Below, in pieces: positions 15,005 through 24,743 of a stretch of DNA of 30,685 bases (its first letter is position 1; the number at the start of each line of letters is the position of its first letter). The notes beneath the pieces were generated by a model. It did not search any database. It saw only the letters and a list, made by a program, of their open reading frames with translations, and was not told the DNA's origin. The DNA comes from a virus: the IMG/VR virus record IMGVR_UViG_3300025941_000076, positions 1-30,685 of that record; one strand, 5' to 3'. A program made the position numbers and the translations under genes.

Positions 15005-17060
15005 CGGCACCTCCCGCTGGCTTGGGCTTCTGGGCGGCTTGCTTCAGCATCATCTGGTGCTTCTGCTCGCCCTGGACCAGGGCCTGATGGCCCTTCAGTT
15101 CATTGTGCCTTAGATCTTGTTGGCCCTTCATGGCGTTCAGCTGGATGTCTTGCTGTTGCATGGCCTGATTGGACTGAAGCTTGCTGAACTCGGTCGAGGC
15201 CTTGATCTGCGCGAGTTTCTGCGCGGATTGGACCTTCATGACGCTTTCCTGCATCTTCATTCCGTGCTCTTGCTGCTTCATAACCATTTCTTGCTGTTTT
15301 TCGCGAGGATCGTTACTCGCAGCGGCCTCCTGGGCCTTGGCTATGTTAAGGGCGGTCTTGGACTTCGTTTCATCAACTTTCGCAGCTTCGCCAGCAATGG
15401 TAATCGCCTTAGCCTGCTCAGCCACAGGATCTTTCTGCTCCAGAAGAGCCAGAAGCTTCCGCTTGAGCTGACCCTGTAGCGGAGCAAGCTCAAGTAGGAT
15501 CTGTGGAGGTATATTAGCCCCTTGAGCGGTGAGGGCGACCAGCGTATCATAGGCATCTCCCATCATGTTGACCTCATCTGGGCCCTCATCCAGGGAGAAG
15601 TTGACATCTAGCGTCCCAATCGAGTTCACGAGCCGCGGAAGCCCGTATTCATCCACCCCTACACCGTTGACCTGCACCAGTTGGGCCAGTCCCGCGTCGT
15701 CTGTGACCCGGATATAGCGCTCTGCGGTCCAATATCGCTGCACAGCGTTCCAAATAGCCCGATAAAGTCGTAGTTTCCAGTTCTTAATGCCTATAACGAA
15801 CGGCCCCAGCTCGGCGATACCTGCTTGTTGGAGCAGGTTGATCGCGCGTCCGGACTTGTACTCGAGGCCCTGACCTATTAGGGCCGGGCTGGGGCCGAAG
15901 TTCTCGATCTCATTCTTCGCGTCCTCTAGGAACTTGATTTGGCCTTCGATGTTAGTGATGCGCGCTGCATCATCGAACTCCATCTCGAAGCCCTTGTTGT
16001 AGATAACCACACCGTCCGGTCGAATGGCCTCCCGTCGAGTAACCTCAATATCAGCAAATGCTCCATCTTCCGCCTTGATCCTACGCGAAACCAGCTCATG
16101 TAGGCCCTTCGAGCGGCGCTGGTTGATCTCATCCTGGGATGAACGTAGATTACGGACGAAGCCATAGCGATCACCGTCATGATCCACGAAGCTGGAGAAC
16201 ATGATATACTTGCATATCATATCTCCCTTCTCATTGTAGAAGTAGCCCTTGCCCTCATCGATCTTCATCGAGCCCGTGAACAGGCACCACTTCCACCCCT
16301 TGCCGCTCTTATACCAGATATCCACTACCCGCAGGCGCTTATGCCGAGAGTCCACGTCAAACCAGCGCCTCTCCCGTTCCGGGTTCGAGGTCAGGTCCGC
16401 GCCGTCACCCTCCATCAGGGTCTTCATCTGATTGGCGGTCTCCTCGTCGGGCGCGAGCAGCATCGCATCTTCAATGTCGAGCCACTTGCCCTGGCCCATG
16501 AAGCGCGCGTCGGCGAAGTCGTGGTCATAAGAGCGCACATCGTAGAAAAAACTATCCGTTTTGACCAGAGCAAACCCGATATCCTTATCGTCCTTGTCCC
16601 CTTTGATGAGCATCATCTCGACGCCGCCAATACCGTCTACTGCGGCATTTTCCGTCGCGAAGGGGAAGAGCGCCTCCCGGAGGTCACTCTCCACCACATA
16701 ACGCACAACAGCTGTTGCCAGCTCGGCACCCATCTCATCCTGATCTCGCGGGGTCTTTGGGAAGGCCTTGGGGTCCTGCTTGATCTTCTCCATTAGCCCA
16801 ATGATCGAGTCAATCTTCCGCCCGATCCTGTTATACGTCACAACTGGTTGTTTGCGGCGGTTGAAGACCTCCACCTGATCCGCGGTCCACTGAGCCCCGT
16901 GCCGGTACCCTCGAGCGTTCTTCTGCTCCAGGATCTCATCGTGCTTAGATGCAACGTAGTCCAGATAGGACTGCTTGCAACGACGCAGCTCCCAATAACC
17001 CTCGTCGTCAATGTCACTATCATTGACCACATAGTCATCTTTATATGCTGCGTTGGCCAT
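14994..17060 (-). CDS. Portal protein, P22-like
   Basis: The 688-residue protein is close in size to P22 gp1 (about 725). Recognisable family segments are RGYRHGAQWTADQVEVFNRRKQPVVTYNRIG (about 50-80), the wing and stem region with RYGFVRNLRSSQDEINQRRSKGLHELVSRR, and EGQIKFLEDAKNEIENFGPSPALIGQ in the middle. The last 120 residues are a Gln/Met/Lys-rich helix set (KQQEHGMKMQESVMKVQSAQK...), probably the barrel above the ring. Twelve copies form the channel for DNA packaging and ejection. The ATG overlaps the upstream stop as TGATG. Confidence 0.88.
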   Translation of the reverse strand: MANAAYKDDYVVNDSDIDDEGYWELRRCKQSYLDYVASKHDEILEQKNARGYRHGAQWTADQVEVFNRRKQPVVTYNRIGRKIDSIIGLMEKIKQDPKAFPKTPRDQDEMGAELATAVVRYVVESDLREALFPFATENAAVDGIGGVEMMLIKGDKDDKDIGFALVKTDSFFYDVRSYDHDFADARFMGQGKWLDIEDAMLLAPDEETANQMKTLMEGDGADLTSNPERERRWFDVDSRHKRLRVVDIWYKSGKGWKWCLFTGSMKIDEGKGYFYNEKGDMICKYIMFSSFVDHDGDRYGFVRNLRSSQDEINQRRSKGLHELVSRRIKAEDGAFADIEVTRREAIRPDGVVIYNKGFEMEFDDAARITNIEGQIKFLEDAKNEIENFGPSPALIGQGLEYKSGRAINLLQQAGIAELGPFVIGIKNWKLRLYRAIWNAVQRYWTAERYIRVTDDAGLAQLVQVNGVGVDEYGLPRLVNSIGTLDVNFSLDEGPDEVNMMGDAYDTLVALTAQGANIPPQILLELAPLQGQLKRKLLALLEQKDPVAEQAKAITIAGEAAKVDETKSKTALNIAKAQEAAASNDPREKQQEMVMKQQEHGMKMQESVMKVQSAQKLAQIKASTEFSKLQSNQAMQQQDIQLNAMKGQQDLRHNELKGHQALVQGEQKHQMMLKQAAQKPKPAGGAGGR

Positions 17061-19081
17061 CAGTGTCGTCCTATGATGACTCGGCCCTGACGCGGCCTTC
17101 TGATCGAGTAGTCAGACTGTATTCCGTGTCCAATAGGATAAGTATAGCGCGGGTCGTGCGGGAAGAACGGATCGAACAGCGTATCCGCGTCGTTCATCTT
17201 CGAGGCGCTTATGAACTGATCATATACCAGCTGGGGCGCGAACAGTCGATCAGTGTCGATAATCTTGTCAGGGAATAGATCATTTCGCTGAACGACTATC
17301 GCCGAGAAGAAAGTGTCTGAGTCAGCAAAGAAGACTGGATTAACCTTCGACCCGACACTCGGTAAGAAGAAGTGATCTCCATCCGCAGTTTCATCAAAGT
17401 CTGCGTCGATGAACGTCGCAGGGCGTATGTTGGCAATACCAGCTACTACCGCAGGCGCAAAGAACGCATCTGCGTCAGTGAACAATACAGGTACTATAAA
17501 CGACTCAATAGATATAGCTGGGTTAAATATTGTATCCGAGTCAGTAAACTTCACAGGATTAATAAACAGTACCGTTACTGGAGCAAAGAGCAGATCCGCG
17601 TCGCTGAATAGAACAGGAGCTACGTTAACCCCACCAACAGCCAATGCGGGCGCAAAGAAGTTATCCGCATCATTAATCCTGCCAGCCATCGTGGGCTGTG
17701 CACCGCCACCAGTGACCAGCGCCATCCGCGGCGAGTCTGGATCAACGAACAGTACGGGCGTGATATTGACCGCTCCAACGGTCAGCGCGGGTGAGAAGAA
17801 CGTATCATTATCAGCGAACAGGTTCGGAGTGACTGGCTGCCCCGCAGCCGGGCCCCGGATAACCACAGTGACCGACATCGGCGGGGGCACATAGCGGTAA
17901 TTCCGCACCTGAGTCGAACTATCGGCCTCGTTGTAGATCCGCTTCAGGACCCCACCAATGACAGTGGGGGGATGGTGAGTATCGCTCTCTACATAGACCC
18001 CGGGATGGACCATAAACTGGCCCCCGCCAAAACCTGGGGTGAATATAGTGTCTATATCCATAAACTTGTTTGGCCTGATATCACCTGCAATGGGTCGAGC
18101 GATAACAACCGTCACTGACATAGGCGGTATAAACCGCCTGATATCCATCCACGCCGAGGCCGCTGCATAAGCAGTAATTGGCTCAATATCCTCATCAAAG
18201 TTAATAAGTCCTGGAGTAAAGAACGTATCTTGATCGCTAATTTGTCCGGGCAACAGGCTTATCGTACCCCCGGCTAAGGTCGGGGCCCGGAAACTGTCAC
18301 TATCTCCAAAGAAGAAAATACCAAGATTATATACGACCGAGACACTAGAAAATGCGTCAGTATCGACCAATAACGTTGGAGTCAGCTGTTTGGTCGCGGC
18401 GAGCCCTGGAACGTATAAAACGTCACTATCGATAAAGAACGATGGAGCTGTCTGCTTAAGCGTCGCGAGTACGGGAGCAAAGAATACGTCATTATCAGTG
18501 ATCCGAGCAGGACCAACACTCACGCCCCCAACAAAGCTCGGAGCAAAGAGGGTATCACTATCAACTAACAGGTTCGGGCGCGGCCCGATAAGTGGACTAA
18601 AGAACGCGTCTGCATCTACGAATAACGTAGTTGTAAAGCCCCCGCCTACAATCGGCACAAAGATTGTATCACTGTCAACAAACCGTACTGGCAGCGACGT
18701 TGATGTAGTCTTCGGAGCAAAGAATACATCAGCATCATTAAATGAGTTCTGACCCAGAATGACACTACTGGTCGAGAGCGTAGGAGCAGAGAACGTATCG
18801 TTATCTACTAGTTTCTGTGGCGTTACTATTCCAGCGTTTGGAATAGTAAAGGTCATTATAACTTCAGAATGCGGTATCCGCCTTCGTCGATAGAAATGAC
18901 TCGCCGCGGCGTACGGAGGCTGGACGACACGGGTCGTCGTAGGAGCAAATCCTACGTCCGAGTCCGCTATCCGCGCGGGCGCGATGTTCTGGGTACTCGG
19001 AGGCGCCGCCTGTTGACGCGGGGCACCAATCACCTCCGCGACAGGCTGGTAACGATACTTATAAAGCGGCCCTTCAGTCAT
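17060..19081 (-). CDS. DxDxxFxP repeat protein (putative virion fiber/adhesin)
   Basis: The 673-residue protein has about 23 copies of a loose 19-25-residue unit with core D-[SNATD]-D-x-x-F-x-P, a Gly-rich link and a Pro before the next 'xDxD'. The N-terminal 85 residues are different (YKYRYQPVAEVIG, then PHSEVIMTFTIPNAG). A block with RPIAGDIRPNK and PPPMSVTVVI, seen twice, interrupts the array near residues 320-420. The evenly spaced DxD pairs could bind Ca2+ and stiffen a beta-solenoid. The ATG at 19081 is preferred to a TTG at 19093. It lies between the GH9-like protein and the portal, so a virion surface fiber is likely; no enzyme motif is visible. Confidence 0.72.
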   Translation of the reverse strand: MTEGPLYKYRYQPVAEVIGAPRQQAAPPSTQNIAPARIADSDVGFAPTTTRVVQPPYAAASHFYRRRRIPHSEVIMTFTIPNAGIVTPQKLVDNDTFSAPTLSTSSVILGQNSFNDADVFFAPKTTSTSLPVRFVDSDTIFVPIVGGGFTTTLFVDADAFFSPLIGPRPNLLVDSDTLFAPSFVGGVSVGPARITDNDVFFAPVLATLKQTAPSFFIDSDVLYVPGLAATKQLTPTLLVDTDAFSSVSVVYNLGIFFFGDSDSFRAPTLAGGTISLLPGQISDQDTFFTPGLINFDEDIEPITAYAAASAWMDIRRFIPPMSVTVVIARPIAGDIRPNKFMDIDTIFTPGFGGGQFMVHPGVYVESDTHHPPTVIGGVLKRIYNEADSSTQVRNYRYVPPPMSVTVVIRGPAAGQPVTPNLFADNDTFFSPALTVGAVNITPVLFVDPDSPRMALVTGGGAQPTMAGRINDADNFFAPALAVGGVNVAPVLFSDADLLFAPVTVLFINPVKFTDSDTIFNPAISIESFIVPVLFTDADAFFAPAVVAGIANIRPATFIDADFDETADGDHFFLPSVGSKVNPVFFADSDTFFSAIVVQRNDLFPDKIIDTDRLFAPQLVYDQFISASKMNDADTLFDPFFPHDPRYTYPIGHGIQSDYSIRRPRQGRVIIGRH

Positions 19082-19082
19082 A

Positions 19083-22000
19083 TCACATCGCAAACACAGA
19101 GAACTGATACGGATTAGGTCCGGGAGGCGGAGGGATACCCGCGACCTGCTGTGTAAGCACTCCTGAGCCCGCCGGAGCGAATGTCACGTCCCCAGAATAG
19201 AACGCCGTTATACTGTGATCACCCACGAGCAGGCCCGTAAGCGTGAACGTAGCAAAGCCCCCTGCCAATATCCCAGACCCGATAGGGCTTCCATTATCCC
19301 TGAATGTGACTGTGCCCGTGGGCGGGCCTCCAGTCCCCGTGACAGTCGCAGTAAAGGTAACAGACTCCCCCACATCACTCGGGTTGTTGTTCGAGCTAAC
19401 CGTAACCGCCGCGGTAGTCTTCGGGACCTCGTCCCAGCTATCCAAATAGAACGCGACGTTCTGTAGCGGGAACACATCCTGTTGGATCGAGCGCTCTGTA
19501 AGACTCAGATGGAATACAACCTCCCAGGCTGCGTCGTAGACTGGAGTAGCATATCTCCCCGGAACAACATGACGCTCGAATACCTTATCTGCAGCTTCAA
19601 AAGTTATCTCTGGCCCCTCTATCGAGGCCGCATTAAACGATCCATGCCACTGGCCAAAATCATAGAACCATGCGCCAACACCAGTGAACATATAACAGCC
19701 GATACCCGGCGCGCAGTGATGTCCCGTGTAGATATCATCAGCGTTAAATATAGCCTCGTGCGCGCGAGTTCCTGTCCCAGAAACTGACGAGAACCCAGTC
19801 TGGTTGGCCCCCATAATAAAGCCCATGCCGTCCTGAAGAACCTGCAAGAACCGAGAGTCTCCAGTGATCACATGAGAAGCTATGAAAGCCCAATGGACTG
19901 CGGAGAGATCAATACCGTGTATCCCGAAGAAGATAACACCATTATCAGCAACAAACATCGTCCTATAGGGCTGCTTCGGCGGCGGCGTCGAGAACAACTC
20001 GAGCCCAGCCACATTCCGGGTCCAACAGCCCTGGAAAGTATCCCCGAGAACCTGTTTTGCTTGAGCATTAATCCCTGGAGTCCGATAGTACTCCCAAGCG
20101 GCTAGCTGTATGCCTCCATTAGTATCAAACCAGATACCGTTAGGATTGCCTCCACCATATCCTAGATCCGTCTCTATAACTGTCTTATAGTTCGCGCCCC
20201 CGGTAAGTCTATAGAGTGTTGCAGCAGCATTAGTTCGAGCGACTCCACTAATATAGGTCTGATTAATCTCCTCCACAGAGGCCACATACATAGAATGGGT
20301 CCAGGCCCCATTAGAGTATTTGCCTGTAGCTAAAAGCGCCTCGACACCCAACCCATCAAAATAGGCGAAACGCGCGGTACTGTCAGTATAAATCAGCTGA
20401 GCCCAGTCCCACGCCTTAACCGCACTATCCCTCCACATATTTCCAGCAGCCGTAAACCCATAAGCATAAAATCCCTGTGCGATCTTGGCCGCAGCAAAAG
20501 CATAATGAAAATTAGAGAACTGCTCTGGGAGGTTGGCGAAGCCAATACCATGAGTACGATCACAAGACGAAGCTGTAGTTCCCGTACCCGTATCCATCAT
20601 CAGGCCGCCAGGAACCGCGCCCTCGGGCAGATAACTCCCCGGCCCGTGCTGGCATCTCCGATAGCACTCCATACCGAAAACGGCCTGAGTAAACATCTCT
20701 GGTAGGCCGTTAGTCCCAGCGTACTCCGGAACTGACGGAAACATCTCCAGCAGCTTTGGCAATCCATAGTTCGTCGCTGCCGCGTGCGCGGGACGAAGTA
20801 GAGCAAGCTCCACGAAAGCATAGCAAGCTCCAGAGACACCATTCAACCGAGTGCACCAGTCACCCGCGTCGGCCCAAGAGCCCCCACCCAACCCATAATT
20901 AGACTGATACCACTGCCCCGGCGTGCCAGTAGGAAAGAACCAATCTGGGCGCGCCGCGGTTTGTTCTTGGACTACCGGAGCACCACCAGCAACGTTACCA
21001 CCCCAGCCCCATCCATACGGCAACTTGCTCTGATAGATCTTTCCATAGTTTCCCGCGTTAACCACTCCATCAATGTAGCTCGCGCCGCGGGTCTGTCCGA
21101 AGCGGCCGTCGTGTGCTAGGCCGTGACGGTGATTGTACTCGCCCCCGGCCATGATCTTAGCCAAATCACCCCAAGCGCTAGTTCGGATCGGAAATGGATC
21201 AGAAGTCCCCAATCCAGCAACTCTTAAGCGATAGGTACCGTCCGTAGCCGTATTATACGACCCAAACTGCATCTCGTAGGTGTTGGTCCCGGCTCTTGAG
21301 CTTTCATATTGCTCCACAAGATAACCTTGTGGATTTCCAGCAGCCAACCAGTCAGCATATGTTGGACTCAGAGCCCCTCTAACAGGGGCGCCATCCTCAA
21401 GGAAATCAGTTAAAGTAAATTGTGTTGGCGAGACAATACTAGCGACACGAACAGTATGATTTACATAGTAACCAGCGCCACTTCGATAGGTACCCGAGTT
21501 CATAATATCTTCAAATCGAAGTCTTTTACCTACCGCAAATCCATGAGGAGTTGAAACAGTAAATACCGCCGGATCTGTAGCACTCCACGCAGTAACAGCA
21601 TGTCTCTTGGCCGGGTCCGTACTATTATACGCACTTCTTCCGTCCGTACTCGAGTAACCGCTCGCGATATTATCAATCTGGAGGCCGATCCTCGTCTCAG
21701 CCTCTGTCGCTAATATTCTCTGAGTTATCGAGAACGGCCCAGCTACAGTGGTCCCGGCTCCATTAATTACATCGAACTGCGTAAACGCCGAGTAGTCCAT
21801 AGCTCCTTCATTAGGCGCCCCGGGCACCCACAGTGCCAAGTACGCAGTTTTTCCAACGTCACTAGTCTTGTATCCTATCTGGTTAACGCAGATAGCTATT
21901 GTCCGCGTCGAGCGATCATTCCATGTAAGATTGGTACTAATGCCCGCCGTAGAGTTAACAATAGCATACGGACCGCCCTGGGTCAAAGGTCCATCAAGCT

Positions 22001-22646
22001 TCAAGAAAACATAGTGTTTTAGTGTGGACGTTCTACCAAACTGACCACCATCCGCTGAGTCATTGTAACCATCGCCGTAGTTCTTCGATTTTACATAGAC
22101 AGCTACTACCGAGCGACCACCAAAAGAGGCCCAGTTCCCTGGCACCTTTACCGCAGCCCTGTTAACAAATGCATCAGGCGCGAGATCGCACGCCCGAAAA
22201 TACTCCTGATTTGCCCCAAATACCCAGCCCCTTCGGCCCGCCGGAGCATAAGTTGTCCATACATCATAACGCCAGGCTTTGCCCGTACCCGGAGTCCAAG
22301 TTCCTGTAAATCTGGTTGCACAGAGGTCAATAGAGTTATCATCGATCCGTGTCGAGTTCCACGATCCATTACAGTTTGGGACTCCAACAACCCCCGCGAT
22401 ACCAATACTACCAGAGGCTAGATATCCAAAGTATTGACTCTCTACAAAAGCTCCAGGACAAGTAATTCTAATCGATCCGTCGATAGGACTTGCACTCACG
22501 TTTGTTATAGTGATTGCATTGGGACTAGTCAGTGCAATAGAACTTCCAATACTGAAAACTTGTCCATAGGTAATAGGTGCGTCGCGCACCTCCACGCACA
22601 CCATATCAGGTGCGGCCATCGTGACTTCTCGAACACTAATAGGCAC
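19083..22646 (-). CDS. Tail protein with glycoside hydrolase family 9-like domain and Ig-like C-terminus
   Basis: The 1187-residue protein is a composite. Residues 30-125 hold a phage beta-domain (IAGVVGVPNCNGSWNSTRIDDNSIDL). Residues about 247-300 look like the GH9/CelD N-terminal Ig fold (ICVNQIGYKTSDVGKTAYLALWV). A second beta-domain interrupts it (about 345-415, PHGFAVGKRLRF...SPTQFTLTD), and it resumes at GTYRLRVAGLGTSDPFPIR (470-488). The (alpha/alpha)6-type catalytic part has WADAGDW (591-597; Asp593 and Asp596 fit the GH9 base/nucleophile DAGD) and MGANQTGFSSVSGTG (945-959). A bacterial Ig-like domain occupies about 1078-1170. It probably degrades a host polysaccharide during adsorption. 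The catalytic acid Glu is not certain. GTG at 22646 is used; ATG at 22619 is possible. Confidence 0.8.
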   Translation of the reverse strand: MPISVREVTMAAPDMVCVEVRDAPITYGQVFSIGSSIALTSPNAITITNVSASPIDGSIRITCPGAFVESQYFGYLASGSIGIAGVVGVPNCNGSWNSTRIDDNSIDLCATRFTGTWTPGTGKAWRYDVWTTYAPAGRRGWVFGANQEYFRACDLAPDAFVNRAAVKVPGNWASFGGRSVVAVYVKSKNYGDGYNDSADGGQFGRTSTLKHYVFLKLDGPLTQGGPYAIVNSTAGISTNLTWNDRSTRTIAICVNQIGYKTSDVGKTAYLALWVPGAPNEGAMDYSAFTQFDVINGAGTTVAGPFSITQRILATEAETRIGLQIDNIASGYSSTDGRSAYNSTDPAKRHAVTAWSATDPAVFTVSTPHGFAVGKRLRFEDIMNSGTYRSGAGYYVNHTVRVASIVSPTQFTLTDFLEDGAPVRGALSPTYADWLAAGNPQGYLVEQYESSRAGTNTYEMQFGSYNTATDGTYRLRVAGLGTSDPFPIRTSAWGDLAKIMAGGEYNHRHGLAHDGRFGQTRGASYIDGVVNAGNYGKIYQSKLPYGWGWGGNVAGGAPVVQEQTAARPDWFFPTGTPGQWYQSNYGLGGGSWADAGDWCTRLNGVSGACYAFVELALLRPAHAAATNYGLPKLLEMFPSVPEYAGTNGLPEMFTQAVFGMECYRRCQHGPGSYLPEGAVPGGLMMDTGTGTTASSCDRTHGIGFANLPEQFSNFHYAFAAAKIAQGFYAYGFTAAGNMWRDSAVKAWDWAQLIYTDSTARFAYFDGLGVEALLATGKYSNGAWTHSMYVASVEEINQTYISGVARTNAAATLYRLTGGANYKTVIETDLGYGGGNPNGIWFDTNGGIQLAAWEYYRTPGINAQAKQVLGDTFQGCWTRNVAGLELFSTPPPKQPYRTMFVADNGVIFFGIHGIDLSAVHWAFIASHVITGDSRFLQVLQDGMGFIMGANQTGFSSVSGTGTRAHEAIFNADDIYTGHHCAPGIGCYMFTGVGAWFYDFGQWHGSFNAASIEGPEITFEAADKVFERHVVPGRYATPVYDAAWEVVFHLSLTERSIQQDVFPLQNVAFYLDSWDEVPKTTAAVTVSSNNNPSDVGESVTFTATVTGTGGPPTGTVTFRDNGSPIGSGILAGGFATFTLTGLLVGDHSITAFYSGDVTFAPAGSGVLTQQVAGIPPPPGPNPYQFSVFAM

Positions 22647-22647
22647 T

Positions 22648-23394
22648 CTATGGTCCCCACGCTGCTTCTAACATGACACTCCCGCCGTAGCCAAAGTCAT
22701 TAGCGGGACTCAGTGACGATACCGAGGGTGTTATACTTCCAGCAGTTAGCGTGTGAACTACGTTCAAGAACGTGCCAGAAGACGCACGCCAGGCCCCGCC
22801 CGGATCAATTCCATCATCTATTAACGCTGGTACAGCGGACCAGTCCTGCGGCAAGGACGAGTCTGGATGAAGTACAGCAAACACTATAAGTGCGCCACCA
22901 GTTGGCACTGTAATTGGGCTCGGGAAAGCATGAGGGTCCCAACCCACAGACTCGTTAAAGGCCTGTGTTGCCGTGGGCGCGCCCGAACACCCAACGAGTC
23001 GACCTACCATGCACCCAGCATAGTCTCCGACTACATCAAGTGTGATTACTATGGTCGCGGTCGTTCCAGTTGGCCACGGCTTATACCAAATAGCATTAGC
23101 ATTTGACGCGCCGTTGCTGACGGCAAGCGTCATAGCACTGCCATCTATAGTAACCCCGGTTGTATTACGAAAGCCCGACGCGGACGCACACACCACTACG
23201 ATCCGATCCGACGCGGCAGCACCGATACTACATCCACTGAACGTGAACACCGAGTTAGCAAATGCCGAGGTCAGCACTGTTGGAGTCGCGGTCACCGCAA
23301 AGGCCAGCGCGCTCCCGGCCGGGGCCGGAGGCTGACGCGTGACCGCGTAGCCGAACGCAGGTCCGATAGTCTTTCTGCGGCGAAGCAGTGCCAT
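22648..23394 (-). CDS. Fiber-type beta-sandwich virion protein
   Basis: The 248-residue protein starts at ATG 23394, which overlaps the previous stop as TGATG; a longer reading from 23487 would overlap that gene and has no ribosome site. After a basic start (MALLRRRKTIGPAFGYAV) comes a recurrent phage beta-domain: FSGCSIGAAASDRIVVVCASASG, VTIDGSAMTLAV, WPTGTTATIVITLDVVGDYAG, and PTGGALIVFAVLHPDSS. Such domains occur in fibers and surface proteins of tailed phages. It stands next to the GH9-like gene and may anchor or co-assemble with it. The molecular role is unknown. Confidence 0.68.
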   Translation of the reverse strand: MALLRRRKTIGPAFGYAVTRQPPAPAGSALAFAVTATPTVLTSAFANSVFTFSGCSIGAAASDRIVVVCASASGFRNTTGVTIDGSAMTLAVSNGASNANAIWYKPWPTGTTATIVITLDVVGDYAGCMVGRLVGCSGAPTATQAFNESVGWDPHAFPSPITVPTGGALIVFAVLHPDSSLPQDWSAVPALIDDGIDPGGAWRASSGTFLNVVHTLTAGSITPSVSSLSPANDFGYGGSVMLEAAWGP

Positions 23395-24743
23395 CAGTAC
23401 ACGTTTATCCCGAGCGCGGTCATGTACGCATTTACCCTGGCCATTATATCCTGGGCCTGGGGGCCAAACCTTCTCCCACCGAACCAAGCCGCTGCCACCT
23501 GAAAATCAGCAGATCCAATCAGTATAGGTGCAGTAGCAGCAAACGCCCCACTTACTGCCCCGCCATCAGATCCCATAGTGGTACCATTCTTCCATCTAGT
23601 ATAACTGCTGCTATTCGACCGCGATACCATGTAGTTCCCTCGTACATTAGTGTTAGCGGCTCCAGTATCATTAGCTAGAACTGAAGCGTACAAGAGACCA
23701 CTAAAGAGTGGCAGTATCGAAGTATCAGTAGTAGTTCCTTGAATACTTATCGCAGTCCTACCGGTTCCTGTTGGATCATTAGTAGTAACATAGCATCCGA
23801 GTATCACAATGCCACTGGCGGCAAAGTTAAAGCCTGTATTGACGTTAGGATTAAACTGAGTGCTAAGATTGGAGAAGGCACTCCCCGTATAGCCCTGATC
23901 GGGAACAAATGTTCCCGGGGAGCTAGGAAAGGACTCTACAAGACCAAAACTCGTCTGTTTGAGGTTAGTTACGTAGGCCGTGCTGTCGGCCGCAGCTATT
24001 ATATACAGCCCGTCGAGGGTGGACCACCACCCGTCCTGTACCAGTCCGTTAATCAAATTGCGATAGAGCGTTGCCCGCCCCGAGGTCGGCGTCGGGATAC
24101 GATCAAAGAACTGTTTAACCGCGTATGTTTCTACAGAACCATAACCAAAAGCCTCTATCTTTGTAATTGAAGAAAGGTTCGAGCCGTCATCGTTATTCAT
24201 AGTATCGTCCGTTACCGAAGCTGTATCGGTGACGGGATAAGTATAAAAGCGCCTAAAGCCAGTAACACTAGTTCTTAGTCTAAGCTCGCTACTAGTATGA
24301 TGCATAGAAACAACCAATGATCTGCTTCCGTCATGAGAATAGGCTATGGCATCACTTGTTATAAGTCCCCCTGACGAAACACTTCCACTCGTACTCCCGG
24401 AGAACAGCACCTGCACTTGAGTACCATCAAAGTCGTAAATATCTCCGCTCGTCGCGCCCTTCCCGATATAGAGTTTATCCCAACTCAGTGTTCCGACTGC
24501 GGGGGCCTGTAGCGTTATCCTGAGTTGTGTGCCGTTGTTAATCCTATCAAAGCCTCCCCCAGAATAAGGAAGTATAACCTGCCTGTCTGTAGCTCCGGTC
24601 CACCCAGAGCCATCAATAGCACCAACATTCAGCGAGCGCTCGAACACGGTGAACCAGTCCGCCACGGGCGCAAGCTCATTATAGACATTTCCCGCACTAT
24701 AGGGAAATGACGATCCTATGATCCGTCGCTTGACCAGGCTCAC
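23394..24743 (-). CDS. Tail fiber with C-terminal LamG/concanavalin-like domain
   Basis: The 449-residue protein starts at a GTG that overlaps the previous stop as GTGA. The N-terminal part (about 40-170) is beta-rich and could be a jelly-roll (LSWDKLYIGKGATSGDIYDFDG). The middle has a common fiber motif (DGLYIIAAADSTAYVTNLKQ, PGTFVPDQGYTGSAFSNLSTQFNP). The last 170 residues are a LamG-like sandwich ending in AQDIMARVNAYMTALGINVY, a frequent fiber terminus. The likely role is binding host surface sugars. It is coupled by TGATG to the next fiber gene, so the two are made together. Confidence 0.74.
   Translation of the reverse strand: MSLVKRRIIGSSFPYSAGNVYNELAPVADWFTVFERSLNVGAIDGSGWTGATDRQVILPYSGGGFDRINNGTQLRITLQAPAVGTLSWDKLYIGKGATSGDIYDFDGTQVQVLFSGSTSGSVSSGGLITSDAIAYSHDGSRSLVVSMHHTSSELRLRTSVTGFRRFYTYPVTDTASVTDDTMNNDDGSNLSSITKIEAFGYGSVETYAVKQFFDRIPTPTSGRATLYRNLINGLVQDGWWSTLDGLYIIAAADSTAYVTNLKQTSFGLVESFPSSPGTFVPDQGYTGSAFSNLSTQFNPNVNTGFNFAASGIVILGCYVTTNDPTGTGRTAISIQGTTTDTSILPLFSGLLYASVLANDTGAANTNVRGNYMVSRSNSSSYTRWKNGTTMGSDGGAVSGAFAATAPILIGSADFQVAAAWFGGRRFGPQAQDIMARVNAYMTALGINVY

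Noticed and set aside
16179-16796. Plus-strand 205-codon open frame
   Set aside because: It is antisense to the portal gene, which has clear family motifs; the His/Leu-rich product has no recognisable domain.
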